Assembly: GCA_018136815.1 (NCBI GenBank)
Contig: CM030931.1
Span: forward strand, 3,724,821-3,788,820
Length of the DNA stretch: 64,000 bases
DNA from: Isochrysis galbana
Taxonomy: Eukaryota > Haptophyta > Isochrysidales > Isochrysidaceae
Direction of reading: 5' to 3'
The notes beneath the pieces were generated by a model that made no database searches, was not told the DNA's origin, and was given only the letters and a program-made list of their open reading frames with translations. Positions 42,113 through 61,494 of this stretch are shown here, in pieces (position 1 is the first letter of the stretch; every line of letters starts with the position of its first letter). A program made the translations under genes and the position numbers.

Positions 42113-42868
42113 TGTGGAGGGAGTTGAGCATCCCCATGGGGGAGGGCCGCAGGCCCGACGATTCGAGGCGCGTAGCGACTCGGATCCTAAGAGTGGAGCC
42201 CAAACAGCATCCCCTTTATGACCTACAGAGTGGTTGAGCATCCCATGGGAGGGCCGCAGGCCCGACGATTCGAGGCGCGTAGCGACTCGGATCCTGATTC
42301 GAGGCGCGTAGCGACTCGGATCCTAAGAGTGGAGCCCAAACAGCATCCCCTTTATGACCTACAGAGGGGTTGAGCATCCCATGGGAGGGCTGCAGGCCCG
42401 ACGATTCGAGGCGCGTAGCGACTCGGATCCTGATTCGAGGCGCGTAGCGACTCGGATCCTAAGAGTGGAGCCCAAACAGCATCCCCTTTATGACCTACAG
42501 AGGGGTTGAGCATCCCATGGGAGGGCTGCAGGCCCGACGATTCGAGGCGCGTAGCGACTCGGATCCTGATTCGAGGCGCGTAGCGACTCGGATCCTAAGA
42601 GTGGAGCCCAAACAGCATCCCCTTTATGACCTACAGAGGGGTTGAGCATCCCATGGGAGGGCTGCAGGCCCGACGATTCGAGGCGCGTAGCGACTCGGAT
42701 CCTGATTCGAGGCGCGTAGCGACTCGGATCCTAAGAGTGGAGCCCAAACAGCATCCCCTTTATGACCTACAGAGGGGTTGAGCATCCCATGGGAGGGCCG
42801 CAGGCCCGACGATTCGAGGCGCGTAGCGACTCGGATCCTAAGAGTGGAGCCCAAACAGCATCCCCTTT
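42113..42868. repeat. 136-bp tandem array with internal 29-bp duplication
   Basis: GACCTACAGAG recurs at 42220, 42356, 42492, 42628 and 42764, exactly 136 bp apart. Within each full unit a 29-bp block (starting GATTCGAGGCGCGTAGCGAC) is present twice in tandem. The first (42113-42219) and last (42764-42868) units lack the extra block and are about 107 bp. Units are nearly identical, so the expansion is recent. No ORF spans it. Confidence 0.95.
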
Positions 42869-42931
42869 GGTGGGAGTAGGGTGCTGCAGCGTCCTACCGC
42901 CCGCCCGCCCCGTCGAGCTACCCTTAGTTTC

Positions 42932-44227
42932 ATGCATCCTTTCAGCGACGCAGCGCAGTTAGGTGTACTCATCGCAGCTGTGTGGGGCTCGAGGAAGGTG
43001 CGAGCGTGTGTGTGTGTGTGTGCAGATGCGTGCGTGTGCCTGCAGGTGGTCGCATGTGTCCTGTCACAGCGGCACGCATCCGCCCGCCCGCCCCGTCCTG
43101 CTACTTTGTCCCACCGAGTTGCATCTCTTTGGGAGCGATGACGGCTCGCTCTGGAAACGGATCGCGAACCTGACGAACCTAACCATCGGAACTAGTCCTA
43201 GCGACACATCGGTGAGTAGCGGCGCTGCATATAACTACTTCCGCCTCGTGATCCCACAAAACGGTGGCGCATCCCAAGTCACGCTCGATGAGGTGAAGCT
43301 GATTGAGGGCGCTAGCACATTTCCAGAGTCGGCGATAACCTCAAATTCGAGCAATGGATACACAATCTCGGCCAGCAGCCAGAGGCGCGTGAAGAGCGTG
43401 ACAACTACCACATCAGGCGCTCAGATCGAGGGGGAGTGGGTGCAGCTGGGCATGAGCGCACCGGTATTCATCGACAAGGTAGGCATAATGATGCAGACGG
43501 GCGTCCCCTCGTCTAGGTATCTCAAAACGGTGCGCGTCCTTCACAAAAACCAGGCTAGCACGAATTGGACTTCGAGAACGTCAGCCGCTACCAATCTCGT
43601 CAGTCCAGACGTCGAGGAGATCATATCGTTAGGGATTCCGCAGCAAGCCGAGCAATGGCGCCTAGTGATCGAGCAGACAAACGAAGCAGACCCACTGTTC
43701 TCGTGGCTACGCTTCTACGGACCTACGCAGCGATTGGTGAGCTGAGGATCCTCGCCGACCCGGGCGGCCTGACCAAGAGCACAGGCGGCTCCTCCTCAAT
43801 CCCCACGACCGATCCGATCCTGAGCGAGCAGCACGTACGTGTGTTCGGTGCCGCCCGAACGGGGCCCGTGAGCACCGCCTTCGATGATGTGACGACGTAT
43901 GAAGATCCACAGACCGGAAGCACGATTCGCGTCTTGACTGGCAGCCGCGCAGTGAATGTGAACCGGTTCACATGGATCTCGCTGAGGGAGGTTAGCGAGG
44001 GGAGCAAGGAGTCGATGGACGGGGACGGCGAGATGATCAATGATTCGAGGAGGCTTGCCTTCCTCAGCGCTGGCAGTGACGATTACGAGATCGACGAGGG
44101 GGCCAGGACCACGGTACAGCTGTTCCAGAACGCGCGCGAGCTCGACCTGTCGGTCGAATTCTCTAGCACCGAGCGCTTCAGCACTGCGCGTGTCAAATCG
44201 TTTGATGCTATCCTAGAGATTGTTTGA
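42932..44227 (+). CDS. F5/8C (discoidin)-like repeat protein
   Basis: CDS join(42932..42997, 43119..43736, 43832..44227), 359 residues. Both introns are GT-AG (GTGCGA...CGAG and GTGAGC...AGCAG) and all joins hold frame. The first join gives AVWGSRK-LHLFGSDDGSLWKRI; the second rescues an apparent frameshift at 43737. Two discoidin-like modules are seen: LFGSDDGSLWKRIANL...YFRLVIPQNGG...LDEVKLIEG and FPESAITSNSSNGYTISASS...GEWVQLGM...QWRLVIEQ...WLRFYG. Such domains bind sugars or membranes and occur in extracellular proteins and in structural proteins of large algal viruses. No signal peptide is visible at the proposed start, so an upstream exon or viral origin is possible. The C-terminal 130 residues are unrecognised. 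Confidence 0.6.
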
Positions 44228-45650
44228 AAAATTTCACTTACGAACAGTAGTAAAGGAGCGAATGGTGGCTATCACGAAGCAATGCGCCGGGCTCGGCATC
44301 AAGCCTCCCAAGAAATCAGCGTTCACCGCCCTTCGACTTGGCCGGAACAGTCACCGGCTCCTGGGTGTAGAGAGCGTGAGCTCCGCGGCCGATGGACCGA
44401 CGAGATGACACTACACTCACATCAACACTCTCCACACTAACGTATCCCTATCATGGAACGCACACGAACCCGCTGGCAGATCGAACAAGGAAGAGAATGC
44501 CGACAAGAGAGCGACGGGGCGACGGACGATCCGACGGGGCGACAGTTACGCACAGGAATAAGGAGGGAATCTTTCGAAAACCCTTAAGTGATTTGATGAA
44601 GACCGAAGTAAAATAGCGCCACGATATAATCCAACGGCCAACACCTGAGGGGGAATCAGGGTCACACATGGGGGCGGTTCCTTGCACCGGCGATACCTGA
44701 TCGCGCGACTTAGCCTAAAACGCGAGGAGCACGCAAGGAGGTAAGCCAGGTGAGGGGCAAGCAGGCGACAAAGGAGGCGATAAAGGAGGCGAGGGCAACA
44801 AGGGCGAATGGACGAATGTAGGACACTACGACGGTGACTCGTGGTTAGCCTGCAAGGAGGGAACAAAGAAACGCAAACAACTTCTAAAACAAAAAGGTCG
44901 ATCGCGGATGCGACACACGCCGCCGCGCCGCCTGCCGCGTGCGTAGCGACGTAGCGACAGCAGCGCGGCAGCGCAGCGCGCAGTGCGCGCAAGAGCAAGT
45001 GTAGCCGTGCAGCCGCGCGAGCTCCTTGTCGGCCGTGGCGCCCGCGCGCCGAAGAGCAATTCCCCAATTTGGCCGTGCAGCTCCTCGCGCGCGCGCACGC
45101 GCGGCACGCAACAGTAACAGTGGGTGCGTGGTGCGCGGGTGCGTGGTGCGTGGTGCGTGGGTCAACAGTAGTACACCGTACCGGCGGTGTGGGTGTGGGT
45201 GTAGTGTTAACCCGCTTATGGTACCAACACTTGCAGATTGAGGGGTTAAACACATGTGCCACACCTAGCCAATGGAGGTGTTAACGCAAAGTGAAAGTGG
45301 GGGTCAACGTACACCAGACACCAGACATCAGACACCTGGAAACGTGAACCCATACGCCATACCCATACGCCATACGCACCGCCCACTGCCACTAGCCACT
45401 GGGGTGTGGGTGTTGTTGGTAAGTACCTTGCTAATGCCAAAAGGCAGAGCATGGGGTTGACTGACAGGTCCCCTGGAGGGGAGTTGGAGCCTGAGAGGGG
45501 GGGCGCGAGGTACCCCCCCATTCTGAACTAAGTATAAGCTTCACCTCAGTCCTGTGAAGAATCTCCATCAGTAGTCCTGTGAAGACTCCAGATAGGGGAG
45601 AGGGCAAAAGTGGCGGCAGGGAAGCTTCCGTGTCCTTTCCCTGCGCGGCG
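44228..45650. other. Intergenic region between the F5/8C-like gene and the methyltransferase
   Basis: Contains CGCACG/GTGCGTG-type repeats at 45090-45165. No gene supported. Confidence 0.5.
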
Positions 45651-47673
45651 ATGGCGTCGCGACGGTTCTCTCCGCTGCTCTTTCTCTCTCTCACGGTGTG
45701 CGTTTACGCGGCGGCGGTGACGGGCATACCACAGGCTCCAAAGCAGCGCCTGCGTACGCTCTTCGCCCAGCCTCAGCCCGACCGCGTCCTCGTCTGCCCG
45801 AGAGAGAGACTGCCCCTTCGAAAAGAACTCTCCATCTACGGAGCCACTAAGAGAGAGACGAGGGTCTCTGAGGCGGGTGTGCGCTACCCGGTGACGCGCG
45901 CGTATGTGGACTTGCTGGCATCCTCTGGCCGTAGCTCGTCTCAAAAGGGGCTCACGCCCAACCAGCTCGCAGACGAGCTCAAGGAGCTCTTCGCCACGAG
46001 GGTGCAGACGCAGATGTTTCGCACTCCTCTCCTCTCCTACGTCTATGAGCGCGGCTGGCGCCAAAACTTCAAGAATGCCGGGTTTCCTGGCATCGAGAAG
46101 GAGTATGACGAGGTGCGACAGTTTTTCCAGCCCGTCGCCGATGGCGTCGTTGTCGACATGTCGTGCGGCTCAGGTCTGATGTATCGGCGGCTCGTCAAAT
46201 CGGGCGAGTATGGCCGCGTTATCGCGTGTGACTACTCCGAGGCCATGCTACGCGAGACACGGCGCAGGTCGATCGCCGAGGGCCTGTCCGCTGCAAGCCT
46301 TGAGCTATGCCGTTGCGATGTGGCACAACTTCCCATGAGGGACGGCTCGGTCGATGCCATGCATGCCGGTGTGTGCTTGAATGAGGAGCCGTCAAGTGGC
46401 CTGGATATCAACTAGCACGGCACAGGCGGTGGCAGGCGAGGTGCAGGCGGTGGGAGGCGTGGCTAAGGTGGCGGCAGTGATAGCGTTCGCGTCCCAGACG
46501 TTGCACTCCCAACTAGTGTATGCGCACCGCCGAACGTCAAAATGCTTCCGCACACCAACAGTTTCACCCCCTCCCCGCTCCCACCCCGCCTCATTTCTTC
46601 ACATAGGTGCTGCTCTCCATTCATGGCCACGGTGCGAGGAGGGCCTCCGGGAGATACGGCGCGTCCTCAACCCGGAGCGCGGCCGCTTTTTCGCCACCAC
46701 CTTTTTCGAGGGTGGCTACGGCACTCGACTCCCCGGCCAGCAAAATGGTGGAGGCGGCTCCTTCCGCTTCTTCAAGTCGGAGGATGAACTCAAGCAGCTC
46801 CTTGTCGATGCGGGGTTCCCTGAGGAGGGAATCTCTGTGCGTCGTGAGGGGCGTGGATGCGCCATCATCCGCGTCATCCTTGGTGGCGATTCGGCCGAAC
46901 TGGAGGGAGGAAACTCACGCCTCGCCAACGCTCGCCGTGCAGTCGCTGATGCCTCCTCCACCCCATCCCAGACCGACGAATCGAACTCATTGTTCGGAGC
47001 ATCGGCACGTGCAGCTGAGGGCCTCGCCACTGCCATGGCCGATGCTGCCTCGGGTGTTGGGAAAGCGGTCGATGACGCTGTCGAAGACGTATCGGATGCG
47101 GCGGCCGCAGCCATAGCCGAAGTGTGCATCGCTTGCCCCACTAGCCGCCCCTCGCCCTAACATATCGATCCCTTCGTCGCATGCACATTCGCTCAAGCAT
47201 GCTCATGGCGTGACACGACACACCCGTGCGAGCCTTCCCTCTCTTGTGCATTGCAGGTGCAGGAGGCTGTGACCGATGCACAGGAAAGCGTAGAAGAGGA
47301 TGTCGAAGAAGTCCTGGGCGATGCCTTCCGCCAAGCCGCCGAAGCCGTAGAGGATGTCGCCGACGCCGTGGCCACTGCTGCGGCCGAAGTGAAGGCCGAG
47401 GTGGCTGTAGAAGCGGAACTACAAAAAGATGGTGTGGCGCAGCTCGATACCGAGGTTAGTGAGGAAGAAATTACTAGCAAGGCGGTAAAGAAGCCGAAGG
47501 TGCAGCTAGAGAATGAGGCGAAGTCACCAGGGACGACGGAAGAGAAAACGACTAGGCCGAGCCCTAACAACAGCAAAGCGTCGAAGGGGGAAGTGCTCGT
47601 GGAAGAGGAGGTCCTGGACGCTCGAAGCATCGAGAGCTACGAGTGGTCTGATGAAGACAGCTACAAGAACTAA
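45651..47673 (+). CDS. UbiE/COQ5-like class I SAM methyltransferase, plastid-type, with C-terminal coiled tail
   Basis: CDS join(45651..46368, 46607..47121, 47257..47673), 549 residues. The frame is open from an earlier ATG (45579), but the 45651 start gives a clean secretory signal (MASRRFSPLLFLSLTVCVYA), expected for secondary-plastid import. Intron donors GTGTGT and GTGTGC. Core: MFRTPLLSYVYERGWRQNF, GFPGIEKEYDEV, SAM motif I VVVDMSCGSG (about 166-175), ACDYSEAML, CDVAQLPM, and across the first intron DAMHAGAALHSWP...REIRRVLNPERGRFFATTFF. This matches plastoglobule methyltransferase-like proteins of plants. The substrate is probably a prenylquinone or related lipid (inference). About 200 C-terminal residues form an Ala/Glu/Val-rich helical extension (ADAVATAAAEVKAEVAVEAE) ending in YEWSDEDSYKN, absent from bacterial UbiE. 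Confidence 0.85.
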
Positions 47674-48295
47674 TCGTCGCTGAGCTGCTCTTCACCCTGC
47701 GAAACAAGAACTACTAGTAGTCTGAAGAGGACAGTTACGGCATAACAAATCGTCGTAGAGCTGTTCTTCACGCCTACAAATAAGCAGCGCACTTTAATTA
47801 AAATGGAAATCCTCTTTGAAAAGTCCCAGTAGGAGCGCGACATGCGGCAGCGCGCTTGTGCACTAGCTCGCGTCTAACTTCTACTCACTCACCCATAAAG
47901 TGCCATTGCTTTTAAGCTGACCGCTTAAAGCAAAACTTGTTAATATTCTGGCCACGCGCGGCCCTGCACATTTGCTTCCGTAGCCACGCCCGCTTCCCTT
48001 ACTACTCCTCCCACCTGCCGTGCGGCTTGTCCCCTCGTGCTCTACTTAGGGGCTCGGTGTGTGGGGCTTCCGGTCGTGGGGGTAAGACTGAATATATTAA
48101 AATTATTTATTTAATATTCTCACCGCACTCGCGGCCACGGACCCACTAGACTTTGCCTCACGTAGCAAACTTTCTACACGCCATTCATATGGTGGCTCAC
48201 GAGGTGTTCACGCTAAGGTTGGCAACAGTTGGTAGATCGGGTGTTCATATGAGTTGTTCACTTGGCACTTGGTAGATCTGGTGTTGCCACAGGCG

Positions 48296-48470
48296 AGAAG
48301 CGCTCAATCACCATCACCCACAGCATGGAAAAGCGTTCATTCACCATCAGTCTACACGTGGAAACGCGTTCAATCGCCATCACCCCCACAGCATGGAAAA
48401 GCCTTCAATCACCATTCAGCCTACACATGGAAAAGCGTTCAAGCGCCATCACCCAGGCTTGCCATCACCC
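48296..48470. repeat. Degenerate 33-37-bp tandem repeat
   Basis: About five units of GCGTTCAATCACCATCACC plus (A)CATGGAAAA, with substitutions. Non-coding. Confidence 0.8.
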
Positions 48471-48632
48471 CCCGGAAGAGGCAGAGAGGAAGAGGGAGGA
48501 CTATGCAAAAAAGGAAGAGGCAAGCAGGGAGGAGGAGACGAGGAGGGAAGGGGCCTTTTCTCGGGGGGGGGGGGGGGCGCAGGCGAGGAGGGGTGACAGG
48601 CGAAGGAGGGTGGGCGGCAAGCGAGGAGGGTG

Positions 48633-48729
48633 GGCAGTTTCTGCAGTTGGAAAGTTTCTGCAGTTGAGCAGTTTCTACAGTTGGGCAGTTTCTGCAGTTG
48701 GGCAGTTTTTTTTGCAGTTGAGCAGTTCC
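48633..48729. repeat. Degenerate ~19-bp tandem repeat
   Basis: Six units of GCAGTTTCTGCAGTTGG with small changes. Confidence 0.8.
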
Positions 48730-49091
48730 CCGAAGTCCCTCCCCCCCCCCCCTGCCGCCCACCCTCCTTTGCCTACCAACCCCCACCCTCCTCGCCTGCC
48801 AGCCCCTTTGGATGTGTGGCAGGTGTGGCAGCACGTCCAACTCGTCCCTCGTCCCACTGCCGCTTTCCTTCGTCCCTCCCTAGTGGCGTCGTTTTAGTGT
48901 TCGCCTTCCTTGGGTAGTGTTCCTCCATGGGTGTCTGTTTCCCAGTCGGTGGGGTTCGCGCTACCTTCTACCTTTTTTAACACACTTATATTCCCAGTAC
49001 GTAGTACGTCAAAGTAGTAATAAAATATAACCGTAGGAGTACGAGAGTAAGGGAAGGAGCGAGTGAGGGCAGTGGCGCTGCCTGCGGCTTC

Positions 49092-49586
49092 ATGTCGGAC
49101 CAGCTGAGTGGCACGCTAGCATCGCTGCACGAGCGCGCGTCGGACCTGCAGCGCACGCTGGAGAGTGCGGAAGTGGGCGGCCGGATGCACAACTGGCCCG
49201 CTGCCCTTTCTCACTTCCAGCTCCTCCAGCAGCAGCTGCAGCTCCTGACGGAGCGCGCGACGGATGAGCTTCTCAAGTACCAGGCAGTCCAGCCTCGATC
49301 GCTCACGCCCCAGCCGGGGACAACACCTGCGCTGCTCAGCACAATGCGTGACCCGGAGCGAGAAGAGACGCTACAGCGCATGTTAGCCAATGCACCGCAG
49401 CCACTCCCGGAGGGAGCGGCGGCGGAGCACAACCGTACGTTACATGCGGCGTACGCACACCTTGCCAGAGTGGCAGGGGCAGCCAATCTGCCTGGAGCTG
49501 GAATGCTGCGCGCGGGCGGCAACGCCGGAGTGACTCACGATGCCGGTCTGGAGATTGCCTTCAAAAGGCAGCGGCGCACACTCTGA
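49092..49586 (+). CDS. MED8: Mediator subunit 8-like protein
   Basis: 164 residues, single exon. The N-terminal half is helical (LSGTLASLHERASDLQRTLE, then WPAALSHFQLLQQQLQLLTE), followed by a short Pro-rich link and PALLSTMRDPEREE. That order (helix, W-P-x-x-L helix, then an LLxTxxDPExE block) is the MED8 pattern of plants and fungi. MED8 sits in the Mediator head module and helps link RNA polymerase II to activators in the nucleus. Length is shorter than plant MED8 and close to the conserved core. The C-terminal 50 residues are Ala/Gly-rich with a basic end (FKRQRRTL). Identification rests on weak motifs, so it is tentative. Confidence 0.5.
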   Translation: MSDQLSGTLASLHERASDLQRTLESAEVGGRMHNWPAALSHFQLLQQQLQLLTERATDELLKYQAVQPRSLTPQPGTTPALLSTMRDPEREETLQRMLANAPQPLPEGAAAEHNRTLHAAYAHLARVAGAANLPGAGMLRAGGNAGVTHDAGLEIAFKRQRRTL

Positions 49587-50400
49587 TGCTGGTGGTGGCG
49601 AATGGCAGAGGCGTCTTTTGCGGAGGCTCACGACCCAGACGCCAATGCATTGTAGCGTTGGCCCACGGCGTCGGCCCACGACACGAGAGGCGTATGCGTG
49701 ATATGCTGCTCCTGCGAGGATGCACCTATTGGTTGTGCATGCCGCTTTGAAAAAGTGGACGCCATGTGATCACACACACTTCTTCTGACCTCGACCGTGC
49801 CCGTGACTTTATTGCTGGCTACATGTTGCTCTCTTCCTTTTCATGATAGCATTCACCTTCTTTCAATCGTCCAACAGCGTTATCCCCATGACTGCTTGGG
49901 CATCTAACCGATGAACGTAGTGATCAGTACATCATGTGCGTGCTAGGCGTACTCTAATGTATCTTTATCAGAATTATCCCAAAAAGCGTTTTTCTTTTTG
50001 TAGTTTTGTTAGTGCTTATGCTTATTGCGATTGAGCGCGCGCCCGACCGCTCGCGCCAGAGGGGTCCCCTGGTGAAAGGATGGCGAAGAAGGCAACACGT
50101 TATCGAATTATTGTGAAAATATGTGAAAATGCTTTACGAAAAAATGAAAAATGCTTTGAGTATAATGGTAAATAGTAAACAAAAACTCTGAACTATGCTG
50201 CTGTTTGCTGTTTATAATATATATAAAATATAAAATAAAAATAAAACGATGGCTATGGACATTTGATGGCTCATTTCGAGCCCGTCCCATATTCGACGGA
50301 ACGCGACCTTTGCCTTTGAAAGGATGGCTAAGAAGGTGAATTATGAATTATGAAACCGTGACTACTATCACTATTATTAAATACTACTATTTATATTGTC
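49587..50400. other. Intergenic region with a decayed element start
   Basis: At 50030-50053 ATTGAGCGCGCGCCCGACCG follows a TAGTTTTGTTAGTGCTTATG-like leader, resembling a mutated type 1 element start (ATG changed to ATTG). The AT-rich block 50100-50260 has no ORF of note. Confidence 0.45.
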
Positions 50401-50655
50401 TATTATTGATGGTTGTAGTTGTAGCGATGGAGCACGAGCACGCGCCGACGGCTCCCACCTCCCACCTCCCAGCCCACCGCAGCCACGACGCCCCGCCAGC
50501 GGCCAGTGGGGCCGCCCGAAGCCCCCAAAGCCGAAGCGCGCGCAGGCCGCTGCCCCCGCAGACGACGAAATAAAAATTCTTAATATTCTCGCCATGCGCA
50601 TGCGCGCGGCCCTGCGCCCTGCGCTCCATGATCCATACTCCCAAAATTTAAAGAT
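50395..50655. mobile_element. Element F: short MITE-like member of the ATGGAGCG family
   Basis: The left start at 50426 (TAGCGATGGAGCACGAGC, with GGTTGTAGTTGTAGCG leader) and the reverse end at 50621-50655 (GCGCTCCATGATCC ... AAAGATAGTT) face each other. The interior preserves the GRPKPPKPKR coding motif seen in element A, so it looks like an internal-deletion derivative of about 260 bp. Confidence 0.6.
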
Positions 50656-50850
50656 AGTTGCGTACGGAGTAGATATGTAGATATAGAGAGTAGAGAGTAG
50701 GAGAAGAGTGGTAGTAAATAGGATCGAGGATACAGATAGATACAGAGTAGGTACTTTCGATACTCTAGAGATAGAGCAGAGTAAGGAGAGTACTCTAGGC
50801 TCTAAGCTCTAAGGCTGAGGAGAGAGGAGAGAGAGAGGCCACAACAGAAG

Positions 50851-51039
50851 CCTGGATGGGAAATACGGTGCTGGTGCTGGGGCCTGCAAATACAGCCAAA
50901 TACATATGTATTTGACCTCCGGCCAAATACATTTCAAATACATTCGAGACCTACAACCCAGGACGCGCTTCAAATACAGCCAAATACGTATGTATTTGGC
51001 CTCTTGCCAAATACGGTAAATACGTATTTCCCATCTAGG
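50851..51039. mobile_element. AAATAC inverted-repeat element, copy 2 (reversed)
   Basis: Ends CCTGGATGGGAAATACGG and CGTATTTCCCATCTAGG. Its reverse complement lines up along its whole length with 30646-30825, with a few substitutions and a short duplication of CCAGCA. The flanks show only an imperfect direct repeat. It lies about 90 bp upstream of the BRF1 start codon, so it may form part of that promoter. Confidence 0.8.
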
Positions 51040-51127
51040 AGCAGAAAGAAGGGGCGGTGGGCGCCCTGCTCATAGAACTTAAAACCCCTCTCCCCCTTGT
51101 CCCCCCCGGCGCGGCGCGGCGGCGGCG

Positions 51128-54333
<3,206 letters not shown>

Positions 54334-55779
54334 ATGCCACCTTTCGTGCCTCTACATGACCCCCGCCAATTCGGGCATACCTGTGTGCCGACGGCGTGGC
54401 GAGTGCGCCACGTGGGAAAACGCCGGCGGCTTGAGCAAGCGCGCACGGGACTTCTTGGTGCCCTCTGCATGGGGCGCCGCATGCCTCGGGCTTGAGGGGG
54501 CGTGCGCACGCTTCTAAGTCTGCAGCTGCAGCTTAGAGGTGGAGTTCAAGCCTCGGAGAAGTCCTACCTCTTGAATGCCTTTGTAGGCGGGCTAGTTGAG
54601 TCGTGGGCTTGAGCTTTCCCTAGTTCAATCGGATGGGCTCGTGGGGCACATGATGTTGCTAGCCTGGAGCCTGGTGACCGCCGCTAATCAGATAGCAGTC
54701 GGGACATGATGTCGTCGCATACTCGGGAAGGCCCAGGCCAATATTTGTGCAAATTTTGTTTTACAACTTCGGGTGCCTTTTCACGACGTCGTAAGTTCAG
54801 GTTCTCTCGACAAGTGGACTGCAAGAGTAGGGGCGTGGCAAGCGGCCATAATGAAAGCCAAAAGCTAAACATCCTAGCCCGGCAAGACAAAACTCTATCA
54901 CTATCACCGTGGGCGCGCATCGCGACGCCTCTTTCGCCACAACCACAAGCCTTTTTTTGCTCGGCGGGAACAAGTTGTGCGGGCATGGAGGGCGGCGATG
55001 GTGTTGCTCCCGAGTCCACAGCCACGGGAGAGGTCAGTAAGGCTGTGTTGGCGAGTTCTGCTAGTGTCCAATGAATGGCCCGGCAAAGCTCCACAGATTA
55101 ATCCACATTATCCACATCTCCCCCTCCCCCCCCCTCCCCCCGGTCGCTTACGTAAGCAATATAAATGATTGCCATAAGCATCTAGGATGTGAGCATCAAA
55201 AGCGCAAAAAGGGTGTGCTGAAAGCGAATGTATCGCTGAAATTTGCACAAACATCGGCTATGTGATGAAGCTGCATGTGCCTCCATTGCCCAACTCACTC
55301 ATCATCAGCTCACACTTCACTCATCGATTGTACGGTGAATGAAGGGCTCTTTAATTAAGCGGCATGCTTCGGGCCAAGTCGCCTTGTACTATATCATGTC
55401 TTCCTAGGGCGAATGCAAGCCGCTTGTGCTTGTGACCTAAGTGCAAGGCACCCCCGACTCTAGCGGATCCCATAGGGGAGCTGGCGACGTCGAAAGACGA
55501 TGTTGTGGTGGCGGAGAAAGAGGGGCTTCACGTAAGAGTAAGAGCTCCTTAAAGTGCTTGCCACTTGTCATAGATGCATACAACACACGTGCGAGAGCAT
55601 ATTTGTCGACGGCCGGGACTCCTTGCCTAGATTGAGCATGCGGTATCTCCGCCATCCCGGCCCTTTGCATAGAGCCTACGGCTGCTCGTTCGATTGATGC
55701 GCGTCCTTTCTCAGGATCGCTACGAGCGAAAGACCACCAGCCGCAAAGCTTCAGCTCGTCACTTTTTGGCTCCCGTTGA
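54334..55779. other. Intergenic region between convergent BRF1 and FtsH genes
   Basis: No supported coding sequence. It should hold both 3' UTRs; I find no clear AATAAA-type signal. Confidence 0.5.
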
Positions 55780-59410
<3,631 letters not shown>

Positions 59411-59439
59411 CGCACGCTGACCAAGATCCCGAACAAGCG

Positions 59440-60410
<971 letters not shown>

Positions 60411-61494
60411 GATTCCCCGTCTCCCTAACTAAGGTTAAATGTTAAATTTTAAAAAGCCGACAGTAGGCTGAGCTTCGAGAACTCACTCCCGTGATATGCC
60501 AGTAGATCCTAGATTCTAATCTACTAGATTTGTGATGCGTGCTGCTCGCCGCGGCGGCCGATTTCGACGCGGCCTTGGACGCGCGTCGCGTGCGATTGGT
60601 GTCGCTGGCTCGTCGTCGGCGTCAACGAGTCCGCGAATGCGATGCACTTGCACTTGGCACTTGGTAACCGCCTCGGTAGATGGCACATATAGATGGCACA
60701 TGAGGCCTTGCGGTGGCAGCATAGCGCGCGGAGAGGGCTGTGTGACAATGCTCGCCACGACTCCCGAGCGCGCGGGTGGGTAGCGGGAGGAGCTGGGAGG
60801 AAGCGCACCGATAGTGTGGATGGGGTTCTGCTCGTGCATGAGCGCGTTCGCAAGTCGCAAGCCGGTGTCATCCTCCTCAAGCTGGGGTGCTGGGGCTGGA
60901 AGTGATGTGGGGCAGGGCAGGGGGCCATGTGGCATGGGCAGGTAAATAAAAAAACGGCAGAATGTGATGGCACGAACGACCAGTGAGGCTGTCTTCCGGT
61001 GCCCTGTGACCATTGGGATCGAACTCCGAACTCCACGGGCACAAGTCCGACTGATCGCCGCCGCGCTCTCGCTGGAGCGCGGCGAAGGTCGGCCTGTCAA
61101 ACGGGTCGGTCGCCATCGCTCTGCCTCGGATTCGGATTCAAGAGGGGGGAGAGGAAGGGAAATCTTCCCCCGGTCCCATGATAAAAAAAATTTTTTGGGC
61201 CTCCCGATCCGCCAGAGTTTTTTTTTACCCAGCCTCCCCCAACTCTATCTCTGTCATTTCGTGGTGCCGATGGATGCTTATTTCGCTTCTCCTTCATTTT
61301 CACCTCCTTGTTTTCTTTCTCTGTCACTAAAGCTTCCCTTGCCCTTAAAGTTTGAAGCCGCGACGTCTCATCAAATTTTGAGGTAGGCCACCGTTCACTG
61401 GAATTCTCTAGAGAGAGAGAGAAGCTTCTGAAGGGACAAGCTTCTCTGTGTTGCTCGCCCTGGCCCCTCCGCGAGGATGACATCATGGACATGC
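60411..61494. other. Intergenic region downstream of the GT47 gene
   Basis: No firmly supported gene. A minus-strand frame at 60877-61116 contains DPFDRPTFAALQ, reminiscent of a protein kinase C terminus, but nothing else of a kinase is present. Confidence 0.4.

Larger units (their letters stand above)
47674..49091. other. Intergenic region with two degenerate tandem repeats
   Basis: No gene supported. Repeats listed separately; a G-run/C-run occurs at 48569-48577 and 48740-48752. Confidence 0.6.

Noticed and set aside
42113-42868. CRISPR-like periodic array
   Set aside because: The whole 136-bp unit is repeated, there are no unique spacers, and the host is a eukaryote.
43737-43831. Frameshift mutation in the F5/8C-like gene
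   Set aside because: A GTGAGC donor and an AGCAG acceptor in the right phases explain the frame change as a 95-bp intron.
60877-61116. Possible protein kinase C-terminal fragment (DPFDRPTFAALQ)
   Set aside because: Only about a dozen residues fit; no catalytic loop, DFG or glycine loop occurs in any frame nearby.
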